From Xylophilus sp. GOD-11R (GTDB lineage: Bacteria > Pseudomonadota > Gammaproteobacteria > Burkholderiales > Burkholderiaceae_C): 64,000 nt of DNA. Positions 17,413-27,147 of this stretch are shown here, piece after piece. Numbering within the stretch: the first letter of the stretch is position 1; each line of letters opens with the position of its first letter. The DNA lies in the NCBI RefSeq assembly GCF_033546935.1, contig NZ_CP137854.1:1178001-1242000 (forward strand), given 5' to 3'. The notes below the pieces were generated by a model. It had not been told where the DNA came from, did not search any database, and saw only the letters and a list, made by a program, of their open reading frames with translations. A program made the position numbers and the translations under genes.

Positions 17413-18300
17413 ATGACATCCCGCAAAGGCATCATCCTGGCCGGTGGCTCCGGCACCCGGCTGCATCCGGCGACCCTGGCGATCAGCAAGCAGCTGCTGC
17501 CGGTCTACGACAAGCCCATGATCTATTACCCGCTCAGCACGCTGCTGCTGGCGGGCATCCGCGAGATCCTGATCATCAGCACCCCGCAGGACACCCCGCG
17601 CTTCCAGCAACTGCTGGGCGACGGTTCGCAGTGGGGCGTGAGCCTGCAGTACGCGGTGCAGCCCAGCCCGGACGGCCTGGCGCAGGCTTTCATCATCGGT
17701 GAGCAGTTTCTCGATGGCGCCCCGAGCGCGCTGGTGCTGGGCGACAACATCTTCTACGGCCACGACCTGCAGCAGATGCTCGGCGCGGCCGATGCCAAGA
17801 CCGGCTGCGCCACCGTCTTCGCCTACCACGTGCAGGACCCGGAGCGTTATGGCGTGGTGGCTTTCGCCGATGACGGCCGGGCCATCAGCATCGAAGAAAA
17901 GCCGGCCGAGCCCAAGAGCAACTACGCGGTGACCGGCCTCTATTTCTACGACGAGGACGTGGTGCGCATCGCCAAGGACGTCAAGCCCAGCGCGCGCGGC
18001 GAACTCGAGATCACGGCTGTCAACCAGGCCTACCTGGACGCCGGCAAGCTGCAGGTGCAGATCATGCAGCGCGGCTACGCCTGGCTCGACACCGGCACCC
18101 ATGAAAGCCTGCTCGAGGCCGGTCAGTTCATCGCCACGCTGGAACACCGCCAGGGACTGAAGATCGCCTGCATCGAAGAGATCGTCTGGCGCCAGGGCTT
18201 CATCGATTCGGCCCAGCTCGAAAAGCTCGCCCAGCCGCTCAAGAAGAGCGGCTACGGCAAGTACCTGCAACACGTGCTCAATGAAAAGGTGCGCGCATGA
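17413..18300 (+). CDS. rfbA: Glucose-1-phosphate thymidylyltransferase
   Basis: RfbA (RmlA) joins dTTP and glucose-1-phosphate to make dTDP-glucose, the entry step of the rhamnose pathway. The 295 residues start [20 protein letters not shown], continue with [17 protein letters not shown] and GDNIFYGHD, and end in the family pattern [10 protein letters not shown]. The ATG at 17413 begins at the nucleotidyltransferase motif; longer frames run into rfbD. The stop overlaps the rfbC start (ATGA). RfbA is usually the feedback-controlled enzyme of the pathway. Confidence 0.97.
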   Translation: MTSRKGIILAGGSGTRLHPATLAISKQLLPVYDKPMIYYPLSTLLLAGIREILIISTPQDTPRFQQLLGDGSQWGVSLQYAVQPSPDGLAQAFIIGEQFLDGAPSALVLGDNIFYGHDLQQMLGAADAKTGCATVFAYHVQDPERYGVVAFADDGRAISIEEKPAEPKSNYAVTGLYFYDEDVVRIAKDVKPSARGELEITAVNQAYLDAGKLQVQIMQRGYAWLDTGTHESLLEAGQFIATLEHRQGLKIACIEEIVWRQGFIDSAQLEKLAQPLKKSGYGKYLQHVLNEKVRA

Positions 18301-18845
18301 AAGCCACGCCCACCGCGATTCCCGAAGTCCTCGTCATCGAGCCCAAGGTGTTCGGCGACAGCCGGGGCTTCTTCTTCGAGAGCTTCAACCAGCAGGCCTT
18401 CGACCAGGCCGTCGGCCACCACGTGGACTTCGTGCAGGACAACCATTCGCGCTCGGCCAAGGGCGTGCTGCGGGGCCTGCATTACCAGATCGTGCAACCG
18501 CAGGGCAAGCTGGTGCGGGTGGTGCGTGGCGCCGTTTTCGACGTGGCGGTGGACATTCGCCGTTCGTCGCCAACGTTCGGCCAGTGGGTCGGCGTGGAAC
18601 TGACCGAAGACAACCACAAGCAGCTGTGGGTGCCGGCGGGTTTCGCGCATGGCTTCGTGGTCACCAGCGAGTCGGCCGACTTTCTCTATAAGACCACCGA
18701 GTTCTACGCACCGGCGCACGAGCGCGCCATTCTGTGGAACGATCCCGACCTGGGCATCACCTGGCCGGACATCGGCATGGCGCCGATGCTGTCGGGCAAG
18801 GACGCGGCGGCCAGCCCGTTCAAGAAGGCCGAGACCTTCGCGTGA
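18297..18845 (+). CDS. rfbC: dTDP-4-dehydrorhamnose 3,5-epimerase
   Basis: RfbC (RmlC) epimerises dTDP-4-keto-6-deoxyglucose at C-3 and C-5 before RfbD reduces it. The 182 residues form a cupin barrel. [30 protein letters not shown] with the catalytic His, [15 protein letters not shown], and GFAHGFVV are visible, with the base in FLYKTTEFY. It is the final gene of the operon and is followed within about 20 nt by a perfect terminator hairpin. Confidence 0.97.
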   Translation: MKATPTAIPEVLVIEPKVFGDSRGFFFESFNQQAFDQAVGHHVDFVQDNHSRSAKGVLRGLHYQIVQPQGKLVRVVRGAVFDVAVDIRRSSPTFGQWVGVELTEDNHKQLWVPAGFAHGFVVTSESADFLYKTTEFYAPAHERAILWNDPDLGITWPDIGMAPMLSGKDAAASPFKKAETFA

Positions 18846-18864
18846 TTCGTCACCACCTTGAATG

Positions 18865-18893
18865 AAAAACGGCGCCCGCGAGGCGCCGTTTTT
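18865..18893. terminator. Bidirectional intrinsic terminator after rfbC
   Basis: AAAAACGGCGCC (18865-18876) and GGCGCCGTTTTT (18882-18893) form a perfect 12-bp stem around a five-base loop, with A- and T-tracts on both sides. It lies between the end of the rhamnose operon and the convergent FAH-family gene, so it can terminate transcripts from either direction. Confidence 0.92.
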
Positions 18894-18914
18894 CCGTGAT
18901 GGGTGCGATGGGTG

Positions 18915-19763
18915 TCAGCGCGCTGCCACCACCGTCTGCCGCTGCGCACCCAGACCTTCGATGCCGAGCTCCATCACGTCGCCGGCCTTCAGGAATCGCG
19001 GCGGCTTGAAACCCAGGCCCACGCCCGGCGGCGTGCCGGTGATGATCAGGTCGCCCGGCTCCAGCGTCATGACCTCGCTGCAATGGCTCACGAGTTCGGC
19101 GCAGTTGAAGATCATGGTGGCGGTGTTGCCCGACTGCATGCGTTCGCCGTTGAGCGACAGCCACAGGTCGAGCTTCTGCGGATCGGGCACTTCGTCGCGG
19201 GTGACCAGCCAGGGCCCGACCGGTCCGAACGAGTCGAAGCCCTTGCCCTTGCCCCACTGGCCGCCGCCGCGCTCGATCTGCCAGGCGCGTTCGGAAATAT
19301 CGTTGGCCAGGCAGTAGCCGGCGACGTATTCCAGGGCCTCGGCCACCGGCACCTTGCGCGCGGTGCGGCCGATGACGATGCCCAGCTCCACTTCCCAGTC
19401 GAGCTGGGTGGAGCCCGCGGGCAGCACCACGTCGTCGTCGGGGCCGCTCAGGCAGCTCAGCCACTTGGGAAACAGGATCGGCTCTTTCGGGATCGGCATG
19501 CCGGCCTCGGCCGCATGGTCACGGTAGTTCAGGCCCACGGCCACGAACTTGCCCATGCCGCTCCAGGGCGTGCCCAGGCGCGGTTGGCCCGGCACCAGCG
19601 GCAGCCTGGTCGGGTCGATGGCGGCGAGCACCTGCAGCGCCTGCGGCGACAGGCTGGCGGGGGTGAAATCGGGCAGCAGGCCGGAGAGATCACGGATGCC
19701 GCCGTCGGCGTCGAGCAGTCCCGGTTTTTCGTGGCCCAGGGGGCCGAAGCGCAGAAGTTTCAT
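18915..19763 (-). CDS. Fumarylacetoacetate hydrolase (FAH) family protein
   Basis: A 282-residue metal-dependent hydrolase/decarboxylase of the FAH superfamily. The N-terminal lid MKLLRFGPLGHEKPGLLDAD is followed by GLNYRDHAAEAGMPIPKEP, the acidic metal site in DWEVELGIVIG, ANDISERAWQIERGGGQW, and TGTPPGVGLGFKPP near the end. Close relatives include enzymes annotated as ureidoglycolate lyase and 2-keto-3-deoxy-fuconate or acylpyruvate hydrolases, so the substrate cannot be assigned here. It is apparently monocistronic and shares the upstream terminator with rfbC. Confidence 0.85.
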   Translation of the reverse strand: MKLLRFGPLGHEKPGLLDADGGIRDLSGLLPDFTPASLSPQALQVLAAIDPTRLPLVPGQPRLGTPWSGMGKFVAVGLNYRDHAAEAGMPIPKEPILFPKWLSCLSGPDDDVVLPAGSTQLDWEVELGIVIGRTARKVPVAEALEYVAGYCLANDISERAWQIERGGGQWGKGKGFDSFGPVGPWLVTRDEVPDPQKLDLWLSLNGERMQSGNTATMIFNCAELVSHCSEVMTLEPGDLIITGTPPGVGLGFKPPRFLKAGDVMELGIEGLGAQRQTVVAAR

Positions 19764-19834
19764 GGCGATGAGTTCACGGGTGGACCAAGCGCGCCATCAT
19801 CCCAGAGCGGCTCGCTTGGCGCAGGCGGCGCCGT

Positions 19835-20581
19835 TCAACGGCCGGTGTCGATGATGGCGTGCAGGGCTTCGGGCTGCAGCACCCGCACCTGGCGCTGGCG
19901 CACTTCCAGCACGCCGTCGTCTTGCAGCTTGGAGAAGGTGCGGCTCACGGTTTCGAGCTTCAGGCCGAGGTAGCTGCCGATCTCCTCGCGGGTCATGCGC
20001 AGCACCAGCTCCGACGACGAGAAGCCGCGCGATTGCAGCCGCCGGGTGAGATTGAGCAGAAAGGCGGCCAGGCGTTCCTCGGCGCGCATGCTGCCCAGCA
20101 GCAGCATCACGCCGTGGTCGCGCACGATCTCGCGGCTCATGATCTTGTGGAACTGGCGCTGCAGCGGTGTGAACTCGCGCGACAGCGATTCGAGCTGCGA
20201 GAACGGCAGCACGCAGACCTGGGAGTCTTCCAGCGCCACCGCGTCGCAGGTGTGGCGGTCGGTGCCGATGCCGTCGAAGCCAAGCAGCTCGCCGGCCATC
20301 AGGAAGCCGGTGACCTGGTCGCGTCCGTCGGGCGCGGCCACGCAGGTCTTGAAGAAGCCGGTGCGCACCGCGTAAAGGCTGGAGAACGCGTCGCCGGTGC
20401 GAAACAGGGTTTCGCCGCGCTTGACCGGACGCCGGCCGGCGACCAGCGTATCGAGCCGCTGCATCTCGTCTTCGGCCAGCACCACCGGCAGGCAGAGCTC
20501 GCGCAGGTTGCAGTTGGAGCAGGCCACTTTCAGGGCCTGGCCGGTGGGTGTCGCGGGAGCTGTGAGGGGAGGAGTTTGCAT
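19835..20581 (-). CDS. fnr: FNR/ANR-type oxygen-sensing transcription regulator
   Basis: This regulator binds an oxygen-labile [4Fe-4S] cluster and activates low-oxygen genes as a dimer. In the 248 residues the four ligand cysteines are visible: Cys21, Cys24 and Cys30 in CSNCNLRELC, and Cys123 in EDSQVCVLPF, matching the E. coli spacing. The Crp-fold sensor domain and a long dimer helix lead to the helix-turn-helix MTREEIGSYLGLKLETVSRT, whose Glu..SerArg pattern reads TTGAT half-sites. The ATG at 20581 is chosen because the frame upstream runs antisense through hemN. A perfect FNR box lies 49 nt upstream, so autoregulation is likely. Confidence 0.93.
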   Translation of the reverse strand: MQTPPLTAPATPTGQALKVACSNCNLRELCLPVVLAEDEMQRLDTLVAGRRPVKRGETLFRTGDAFSSLYAVRTGFFKTCVAAPDGRDQVTGFLMAGELLGFDGIGTDRHTCDAVALEDSQVCVLPFSQLESLSREFTPLQRQFHKIMSREIVRDHGVMLLLGSMRAEERLAAFLLNLTRRLQSRGFSSSELVLRMTREEIGSYLGLKLETVSRTFSKLQDDGVLEVRQRQVRVLQPEALHAIIDTGR

Positions 20582-20629
20582 GGCGGCCACGGTCTTGCGC
20601 CAGTATGCCCCGGGGCGTCTTCGCCGGGC

Positions 20630-20643
20630 TTGATCTGGATCAA
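20630..20643. promoter_or_regulatory. FNR box between fnr and hemN
   Basis: TTGATCTGGATCAA is a perfect match to the FNR/ANR consensus TTGATnnnnATCAA. It sits in the 96-nt space between the divergent fnr and hemN genes, 34 nt before the hemN ATG and 48 nt before the fnr ATG. It could control both genes. Confidence 0.88.
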
Positions 20644-20677
20644 GGCGCGGCGGCAGGGGCGCCGGCACAGTGGCGCG

Positions 20678-22123
20678 ATGTCCGCCGATCCGACCTCCGC
20701 CGTGGCCCCGCGCCGGCCTGCACTGCCCACCGCCATGACGCCCGCCATGACACCCGACCTGCTGGCGCGCATGGGCGCGCCCGGCCCGCGCTATACCTCC
20801 TACCCGACGGCCGACCGCTTCGTCGAAGCCTTCGGCCCCGAGGACTACCGCCGCGCCCTGGCCGCACGCGCTGCCGGGCCCGGCGGCGCGGCAGCCCAGC
20901 CGCTGGCCGTCTACCTGCACATTCCGTTCTGCGAATCGGTCTGCTACTACTGCGCCTGCCACAAGATCGTCACCCGCCAGCACGACCGGGCGGCCGAATA
21001 CCTGCTGGCGCTCGACCGCGAGATCGCCCTGCACGTCGACGCACTCGGCGCACGCGCGCGGGTGTCGCAAGTGCATTTCGGCGGTGGCTCGCCCACTTTC
21101 CTGTCGGACCTGCAGCTCGCCCGCGTCGTCGCCACCCTGCGCCACGCCTTCGCGCTGGAGCCCGGCGCCGAGATGGCGATCGAGGTCGACCCGCGCACGG
21201 TCGACCCCGCCCGGCTGGAGCGCCTGGCCGCGCTGGGTTTCAACCGCATCTCCTTCGGCGTGCAGGATTTCGACGCGGCGGTGCAGCGGGCGGTACACCG
21301 CGAGCAGGGCTTCGAGCCCGTGGACCTGCTGGTGCGCGGCGCGCGCGCGCTGGGTTTTCGCTCGGTGAGCGTCGACCTGATCCTGGGCCTGCCGCGCCAG
21401 ACGCCCGCCACCTTCGCCCGCACCATCGCGCAAGTGGTCGCGCTGCGGCCGGACCGCATCGCGCTGTATGCCTACGCCCATCTGCCGGGCCGCTTCAAGC
21501 CGCAGCGCCGCATCGACGTGGCCGAACTGCCCGCGGCCGCGACCAAGGCGGCGATGCTCGGCGATGCGATATCGGCCCTGGCCGGCGCCGGCTACGAACA
21601 CATCGGCATGGACCACTTCGCGCTGCCCCACGACGCCCTGGCCATAGCCCGTCGCCAGGGCCGGCTGCACCGCAATTTCCAGGGCTATTGCGACCAGCCC
21701 GATGGCGACCTGATCGGACTGGGCGTGTCGGCCATCGGCCGCGTCGGCGGCTGCTACAGCCAGAACGCCAAGGGCCTGGACGAGTACTACGACGCCTTGC
21801 ACCAGGGCGTGTTCCCGGTGGCGCGCGGCCTGGCGCCGACACGCGACGACCTGATACGCCGGGGCATCGTCATGGCGCTGATGTGCCAGGGCGAACTCGA
21901 CTTCCAGGCGCTGTCCGACGCCTACCTCGTCGACATCCGCCGCGCCTTCGCCGCCGAGCTCCAGGCGCTGGCGCCCATGGCAGGCGAAGGCCTGGTCGAG
22001 CTGGCGCCCGACGGCCTGCGGGTGACCGTACTCGGCTGGTTCTTCGTGCGCTCCATCGCCATGGTGTTCGATCGTTATCTGCAGGCCGACTCGGCCCGGG
22101 CGATGTATTCGCGGGTGCTATGA
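20678..22123 (+). CDS. hemN: Oxygen-independent coproporphyrinogen III dehydrogenase
   Basis: HemN is a radical SAM enzyme that decarboxylates coproporphyrinogen III to protoporphyrinogen IX when oxygen is scarce, keeping heme synthesis going for cytochrome bd. The 481 residues carry the cluster motif CESVCYYC (Cys85, Cys89, Cys92). This is preceded by PRYTSYPTADRF and YLHIPFC and followed by FGGGSPTFL, NRISFGVQDF and DLILGLPRQT. The length fits HemN rather than the shorter HemW. The start at ATG 20678 follows the FNR box. The last bases overlap the stop of the convergent cydC. Confidence 0.94.
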   Translation: MSADPTSAVAPRRPALPTAMTPAMTPDLLARMGAPGPRYTSYPTADRFVEAFGPEDYRRALAARAAGPGGAAAQPLAVYLHIPFCESVCYYCACHKIVTRQHDRAAEYLLALDREIALHVDALGARARVSQVHFGGGSPTFLSDLQLARVVATLRHAFALEPGAEMAIEVDPRTVDPARLERLAALGFNRISFGVQDFDAAVQRAVHREQGFEPVDLLVRGARALGFRSVSVDLILGLPRQTPATFARTIAQVVALRPDRIALYAYAHLPGRFKPQRRIDVAELPAAATKAAMLGDAISALAGAGYEHIGMDHFALPHDALAIARRQGRLHRNFQGYCDQPDGDLIGLGVSAIGRVGGCYSQNAKGLDEYYDALHQGVFPVARGLAPTRDDLIRRGIVMALMCQGELDFQALSDAYLVDIRRAFAAELQALAPMAGEGLVELAPDGLRVTVLGWFFVRSIAMVFDRYLQADSARAMYSRVL

Positions 22124-23755
22124 GACCGAGGCGCCGATCGCGGCCGGCGCGGTCGCATCGGCGGCAGACAGCACCAGGTCGCACAGCAGCACCACGCCCG
22201 GCCGGTGGCTCACGGCCAGCAGGCCCTGGCCCCGGCGATCCAGGCGCTCGGCCAGGCGCGTGGTGACCCGCGCCTCGCAGGTCGCGTCCAGGCCCTCGGT
22301 CGGTTCGTCGAGCAGCAGCCAGGGCGCGTCGCGCAGATAGGCGCGGGCCAGCGCCAGCCGCCGACGCTCGCCGCCGGACAGCAGCGCGCCGTCTTCGCCG
22401 ATCCAGGTGTCCAGCCCCTGGGGCAGGGCGCGCACCCGGTCGTCGAGCGCGGCGTCCTGGAGGGCGTCCCACATCGAGGCTTCGGTGACGGTGTCGGCGG
22501 CCAACGCGAGATTGTCGCGCACCGTGCCGGCGAGCAGGGCGGCGTCCTGCGGCAGCCAGGCGAAATGGCGGCGCCGATCGACAGGGGTCAGCCGGGTCGC
22601 GTCGATGCCGCCGATGCGGATGGCGCCCGGCGCGGCGGGGCGCAGCGCCATGAGTGTTTCCAGGAGCGTGGTCTTGCCGCAGCCCGACGGGCCGACGATG
22701 GCGATGCGGCTGCCGGGCGCCAGCGGGACGTTCGGTGCGAGCGGCAATTCCAATGTCGAGCCGGCATTGCTTTTGAGGGGCTCCGGGGCAGCGGCGACAT
22801 CGAGCCAGCCGTCGAGCCGCTGCGCACTCTGGTCGGCATCGGCGGCCTGCAGCCGCGCGCGCAGCAGTGGCGACAGGCCCTCGATCGCCATCGCCGCCGA
22901 CAGCCCGGCCAGCGCGACCAGCGGCGCGCCCTGTCCGCTTGACAGCGCCATGGCCGCCACGGTGGCGATGCCGGTGCCGGCCGACAGCATCAGGTCGAGC
23001 AGACCGGCATGACCGGTCTGGGCCTGCTGCGCCCGCCGCAGCCGATCCGTCGGCCCGGCGGCGCGCGCGCTCGCCCAGGCTTGCAGGCCGTAGCAGCGCA
23101 ACTCGGGCGCCGACGCGGCCAGCAGCGCCAGCTCGTCCTTCAACTGCGCGGTCGCCTGGCGAATCGCCTGCGCCGTGCCGATGCGGCGCGCCTCCAGCCG
23201 ACGCGACAGAGCCAGCACGCCGACGGCGACCACCGCGACCACGGCCGCCGACGCGAGGCCGGCGATGCCGGCCAGCGCCACGCCGCTGGCCAGTGCCGCG
23301 CCCGCCGCCCACGGTGCCTGCCGGCGCATCAGCCGGTCTTCCACCGCGGACACGTCCTGCATCAGCACTGTCACGGCCTCGCCGCTGCCCAGGGCCAGCG
23401 ATCGCTCGGCCGGTGCGCGGCAGACCGCGTCGAACAAGGCCTGCCGCAGCGCCGCCATGGACCGCAAGGCCGCGCCATGGCCCAGCAAGCGTTCGCCATA
23501 GCGCGTGCCGGTGCGCACGATGGCCAGCAGCCTGACGGCGGCGCTTGGCAGCAGGTAATTGAAGGTTTGTGCGGCTGCGACTCCGGCCACGCCAGCACCG
23601 GCGGCAGCCGCCAGGAACCAGCCCGACACGCCGAGCAGCGCGACCGCCGACGCACCGGCCAGCGCGGCACAGACGGCGGCGCGCCGAAAAGCGACGCCCT
23701 GCAGCCGGTGTTGCTCGCCCAGCAGGGCCGACAGGTGGGAATGGGCTGGTTTCAT
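22118..23755 (-). CDS. cydC: Thiol exporter ABC subunit CydC
   Basis: CydC pairs with CydD in an inner-membrane ABC transporter that exports glutathione and cysteine and is needed for cytochrome bd assembly. The 545 residues have an N-terminal transmembrane domain with about six hydrophobic segments. The ATPase domain follows, with Walker [17 protein letters not shown], signature [15 protein letters not shown], and Walker [14 protein letters not shown]. The ATG at 23755 overlaps the cydD stop (ATGA), which excludes the longer upstream frame. The operon order cydD-cydC is divergent from cydABX. Confidence 0.92.
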   Translation of the reverse strand: MKPAHSHLSALLGEQHRLQGVAFRRAAVCAALAGASAVALLGVSGWFLAAAAGAGVAGVAAAQTFNYLLPSAAVRLLAIVRTGTRYGERLLGHGAALRSMAALRQALFDAVCRAPAERSLALGSGEAVTVLMQDVSAVEDRLMRRQAPWAAGAALASGVALAGIAGLASAAVVAVVAVGVLALSRRLEARRIGTAQAIRQATAQLKDELALLAASAPELRCYGLQAWASARAAGPTDRLRRAQQAQTGHAGLLDLMLSAGTGIATVAAMALSSGQGAPLVALAGLSAAMAIEGLSPLLRARLQAADADQSAQRLDGWLDVAAAPEPLKSNAGSTLELPLAPNVPLAPGSRIAIVGPSGCGKTTLLETLMALRPAAPGAIRIGGIDATRLTPVDRRRHFAWLPQDAALLAGTVRDNLALAADTVTEASMWDALQDAALDDRVRALPQGLDTWIGEDGALLSGGERRRLALARAYLRDAPWLLLDEPTEGLDATCEARVTTRLAERLDRRGQGLLAVSHRPGVVLLCDLVLSAADATAPAAIGASVS

Positions 23756-25422
23756 GTGCGGTCTCCGAGACGGATCACGATGTCGGCGATGGCGGCGAGC
23801 CGTTCGCTGTGGGTGGCGATGAGGGTGGTGCGGCCGGCGCGGGCGGTGGCGATGGTGTGGATCAGCGCGGCTTCGGCCTCGGCGTCGAGGTGGGCGGTCG
23901 GCTCGTCGAGCAGCCACACCGACGAGGGCTTGAGCAGCGCCCGCGCCAGCGCGATGCGCCGCCGCTCACCGCCGGAGAGCCCGCCGCCGCGCGCGTCGAT
24001 CGGCGTCTGCAGGCCCAGCGCCCGCCGGCCCAGCAGGGCGCCCAGCCCGGCGCGCTGCACCGCGTCGGCCATGGCGGATGCGCCCGCCTGCGGCCAGGCC
24101 AGCGCCAGGTTATCGGCCAGCGTGCCCGGCACGATCAGCGGCGACTGTCCGACCCATGCCGCCTGCGAGGCGATGCCCATGCCGCCCGCCAGCACCTGCC
24201 CGCCGACGACGACCCGCCCGCCCGACAGCGGCGCCGCGCCGAGCAGCAGTCGCAGCACGCTCGTCTTGCCGCTGCCAGAGGGGCCGACGATGGCCAGCGT
24301 CTTGCCGGCCGGCAGCACGAAGCTCAGGCTGGTCACCGCCGCGGTCGACTGGCCGTCATAGTGAATGGCGACCTGCTCGAAGCGCACCGATGGCGCATGG
24401 GCGAACGGCTGTACCTCGACCGTCTCGCGCGGCGGCGCGGCCAGCGCCGACAGCCGCCCTGCTGCGGTCGCAGCCGCCTGCCGGTCGTGATAGGCCGCGG
24501 CCAGCCGACGCAGCGGCGCGTGGAATTCCGGCGCCAGCGCCAGCACGAAGAAGGCGCGGCCCAGCGAGAGTTTTTCCGGCACCGCGAAGGGCAACAGCTT
24601 GAGCAGGTTGAAGCCCGCATACACGGCGACCAGCGCCACGCACAGCGCGCCGAAGAATTCCAGCACCGCCGACGACACGAAGGCCAGCCGCAGCACCCGT
24701 AGCGTGCGCCCGGCCACCTGTCGCGCTGCCTGGTGCAGCTGAGCGCCTTCGCGACTGGTGGCATCGAAGGCCAGCACCACGGGCAGGGCACGCAGCCGGT
24801 CGGCGAACAGGCCCGACAGCCGCGACAGGGCCGAGAACTGCCGCTGCGATTCCGCGCCCGACGCGGCACCGGCCAGGGCCATCAGCACGATGAAGGGCAC
24901 GAGCGTGGCCAGCAGGATGCCGGCGGTGACCGGGCTGGCGAGCGCGATGGCGGCAAGCACGATCAGCGGCGCGATGCTCGCCGCGCGCCGCGCCGGCAGA
25001 AAACGCGCGAGCCAGGCGTCCATCGCATCGACCTCGTCGACCGCCGATTGCATCAAGCCACCGCCTGTGCCGGACTGGACCGGGCGGGCGAGCGCGCCAG
25101 CGACCACGCGGGCGCGCAGGCTGGTGCGCACGCGGCCCGACACCGCCGCGCCGCCACGAGCCGCCAGCCAGGTGCAGGCGCCGCGCAACCCGGCGCAGGC
25201 GGCCGCCAGCGCCAGCCATCCGGCCGCGTGGCGGTTGTCGGCAAACGCCGCCACGGCGCCCGCCAGCCCGCCGGCGAATCCGATGGCGCAGAGCGTGTCG
25301 GCCAGCAGCAGTGCAGTGGGGCGGCGCAGGCCGGCGGCGGCCTCGGTCTGCAGCGTGTCGAGCAGCGTCGGCGGCAGTGGCGGCAGTGGCGCGCCCGCGC
25401 TTGGGTCCAGGGTGTGGTTCAC
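23752..25422 (-). CDS. cydD: Thiol exporter ABC subunit CydD
   Basis: CydD is the partner of CydC in the periplasmic thiol exporter required for cytochrome bd maturation. The 556 residues comprise a six-segment membrane domain and an ATPase domain. The ATPase shows Walker [17 protein letters not shown], signature [16 protein letters not shown] and Walker [14 protein letters not shown]. The start is assigned to GTG 25422 (reading [10 protein letters not shown]), since the frame further upstream would cover the FNR box. No strong Shine-Dalgarno sequence is seen, so a nearby alternative is possible. An FNR box lies 35-48 nt upstream. Confidence 0.91.
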   Translation of the reverse strand: MNHTLDPSAGAPLPPLPPTLLDTLQTEAAAGLRRPTALLLADTLCAIGFAGGLAGAVAAFADNRHAAGWLALAAACAGLRGACTWLAARGGAAVSGRVRTSLRARVVAGALARPVQSGTGGGLMQSAVDEVDAMDAWLARFLPARRAASIAPLIVLAAIALASPVTAGILLATLVPFIVLMALAGAASGAESQRQFSALSRLSGLFADRLRALPVVLAFDATSREGAQLHQAARQVAGRTLRVLRLAFVSSAVLEFFGALCVALVAVYAGFNLLKLLPFAVPEKLSLGRAFFVLALAPEFHAPLRRLAAAYHDRQAAATAAGRLSALAAPPRETVEVQPFAHAPSVRFEQVAIHYDGQSTAAVTSLSFVLPAGKTLAIVGPSGSGKTSVLRLLLGAAPLSGGRVVVGGQVLAGGMGIASQAAWVGQSPLIVPGTLADNLALAWPQAGASAMADAVQRAGLGALLGRRALGLQTPIDARGGGLSGGERRRIALARALLKPSSVWLLDEPTAHLDAEAEAALIHTIATARAGRTTLIATHSERLAAIADIVIRLGDRT

Positions 25423-25456
25423 GCGCCGACTATTCGCCGGTGCGCTTCGGCCGACC

Positions 25457-25470
25457 TTGATCCAGATCAA
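25457..25470. promoter_or_regulatory. FNR box between cydDC and cydABX
   Basis: TTGATCCAGATCAA is a perfect palindromic FNR/ANR site in the 138-nt gap between the divergent cydD and cydA genes. It is 90 nt before the cydA start and 34 nt before the cydD start, so one site may serve both transcription units. Confidence 0.88.
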
Positions 25471-25560
25471 GCCGCCACGCCGGAGCGCCGCCGAAGATCG
25501 AACGCGACTGAACGTACGCCCGGCAAGGGCCGGCGGCGCACCGCAACAAGGAAGGTCCAG

Positions 25561-27129
25561 ATGGAACCCGAAATCGTCGATCTCTCGCGGCTGCAATTCG
25601 CACTCACCGCGCTCTACCACTTCCTCTTCGTGCCACTCACGCTAGGGCTGTCCTTCATGCTGGTGATCATGGAGGCGGTCTATGTCATGACCGACCGCCC
25701 CATCTGGCGCGACACCACCCGCTTCTGGGGCAAGCTCTTCGGCATCAACTTCGCCATCGGCGTGGCGACCGGACTGACCATGGAGTTCCAGTTCGGCACC
25801 AACTGGTCGTATTTCTCGCACTACGTGGGCGACATCTTCGGCGCGCCGCTGGCCATCGAGGGGCTGATGGCCTTCTTCCTGGAAGCCACCATGGTGGGTG
25901 TGATGTTCTTCGGCTGGAGCCGGCTGTCGAAGGTGGCGCACCTGACGGTGACCTTTCTGGTGGCGCTGGGCACCAACCTGTCGGCGTTGTGGATCCTGGT
26001 GGCCAACGGCTGGATGCAGAACCCGGTGGGCGCGCACTTCAACCCCGACACCATGCGCATGGAAGTCACCGACTTCGCCGCCGTGCTGCTCAACCCCATC
26101 GCCCAGGCCAAGTTCGTGCACACGGTGAGCGCGGGTTATGTCATTGCGGCGGTGTTCGTGCTGGGCATCTCCAGCTTCTACCTGCTGCGTGGGCGCTTCA
26201 CCGCCATGGCCGCACGCTCCATGACGGTGGCTGCCGCGTTCGGGCTGGCCGCGTCGCTGTCGGTAGTGGTGTTGGGCGACGAGAGCGGCTATGCGCTCAC
26301 CGACAACCAAAAGATGAAGCTGGCCGCGATCGAGGCGGCCTGGCACACCGAGCCGGCGCCGGCCGGCATCACCCTCTTCGGCCTGCCCGACCTCGAAACA
26401 CGCAGCACCCGCTACGCGGTCGAGCTGCCCTGGCTGCTCGGCCTGATCGCCACCCGCAGCCTCGACGGCCAGGTGGCCGGCATGTCGGAGCTGGTGCGCA
26501 GGGCCGAGGAGCGCATCGCCTCGGGCGTGGTCGCCTACGACGCGGTGGAGCGGCTGAAAGTGCAGCCGCAGGACACCCAGGCCCGCGCCAGCTTCGAACA
26601 GCACAAGCACGACCTGGGCTATGCCCTGCTGCTCAAGCGCACGCTCGACGACCCGCGCCGCGCGACACCGCAGCAGATCGCCACCGCCGCCTGGGACACC
26701 GTGCCCGATGTGCCGCTGATGTTCTGGAGCTTCCGGCTGATGGCCTTCATCGGCTTCGCGATGATCGTGCTCTTCGCCACCGCCTTCGTTCTGTGCTCGC
26801 TGCGGCGACACACCGACGCGCGCTGGTTCTGGAAGATCGCCGTCTTCGCGCTGCCACTGCCCTGGATCGCCGCCGAACTCGGCTGGGTGGTCGCCGAGAT
26901 GGGCCGCCAGCCCTGGGCGATCGACGGCGTGCTGCCGACCTTCCTCGCGCCCTCGTCGCTGAGCCGCGCGCAGCTTTGGACCACGCTGTTCGGCTTCACC
27001 GCGCTCTACGGCGGGCTGGCCGTCATCGAGGTGCGGCTGATGCTTGCCGCGATCCGCGGCGGCCCCTCGGCGTACGAGCCGCAGGCGCCGCTGCCCGGGC
27101 GCATGCCCGCCACCCCCCTGACCGCCTGA
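25561..27129 (+). CDS. cydA: Cytochrome bd ubiquinol oxidase subunit I
   Basis: CydA binds the three hemes of the high-affinity quinol oxidase that reduces oxygen to water in the inner membrane. The 522 residues open [20 protein letters not shown], with heme-ligand His20, and contain about nine membrane segments. The conserved GRQPW sequence is present, and the quinol-binding loop after about residue 250 is of the long, E. coli-like type. The ATG at 25561 has AAGGAAGG eight bases upstream. A frame reaching back to 24733 lies antisense to cydD and is not coding. cydB follows after 18 nt. Confidence 0.97.
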   Translation: MEPEIVDLSRLQFALTALYHFLFVPLTLGLSFMLVIMEAVYVMTDRPIWRDTTRFWGKLFGINFAIGVATGLTMEFQFGTNWSYFSHYVGDIFGAPLAIEGLMAFFLEATMVGVMFFGWSRLSKVAHLTVTFLVALGTNLSALWILVANGWMQNPVGAHFNPDTMRMEVTDFAAVLLNPIAQAKFVHTVSAGYVIAAVFVLGISSFYLLRGRFTAMAARSMTVAAAFGLAASLSVVVLGDESGYALTDNQKMKLAAIEAAWHTEPAPAGITLFGLPDLETRSTRYAVELPWLLGLIATRSLDGQVAGMSELVRRAEERIASGVVAYDAVERLKVQPQDTQARASFEQHKHDLGYALLLKRTLDDPRRATPQQIATAAWDTVPDVPLMFWSFRLMAFIGFAMIVLFATAFVLCSLRRHTDARWFWKIAVFALPLPWIAAELGWVVAEMGRQPWAIDGVLPTFLAPSSLSRAQLWTTLFGFTALYGGLAVIEVRLMLAAIRGGPSAYEPQAPLPGRMPATPLTA

Positions 27130-27147
27130 ACACCCGGAGCTTCTGCT

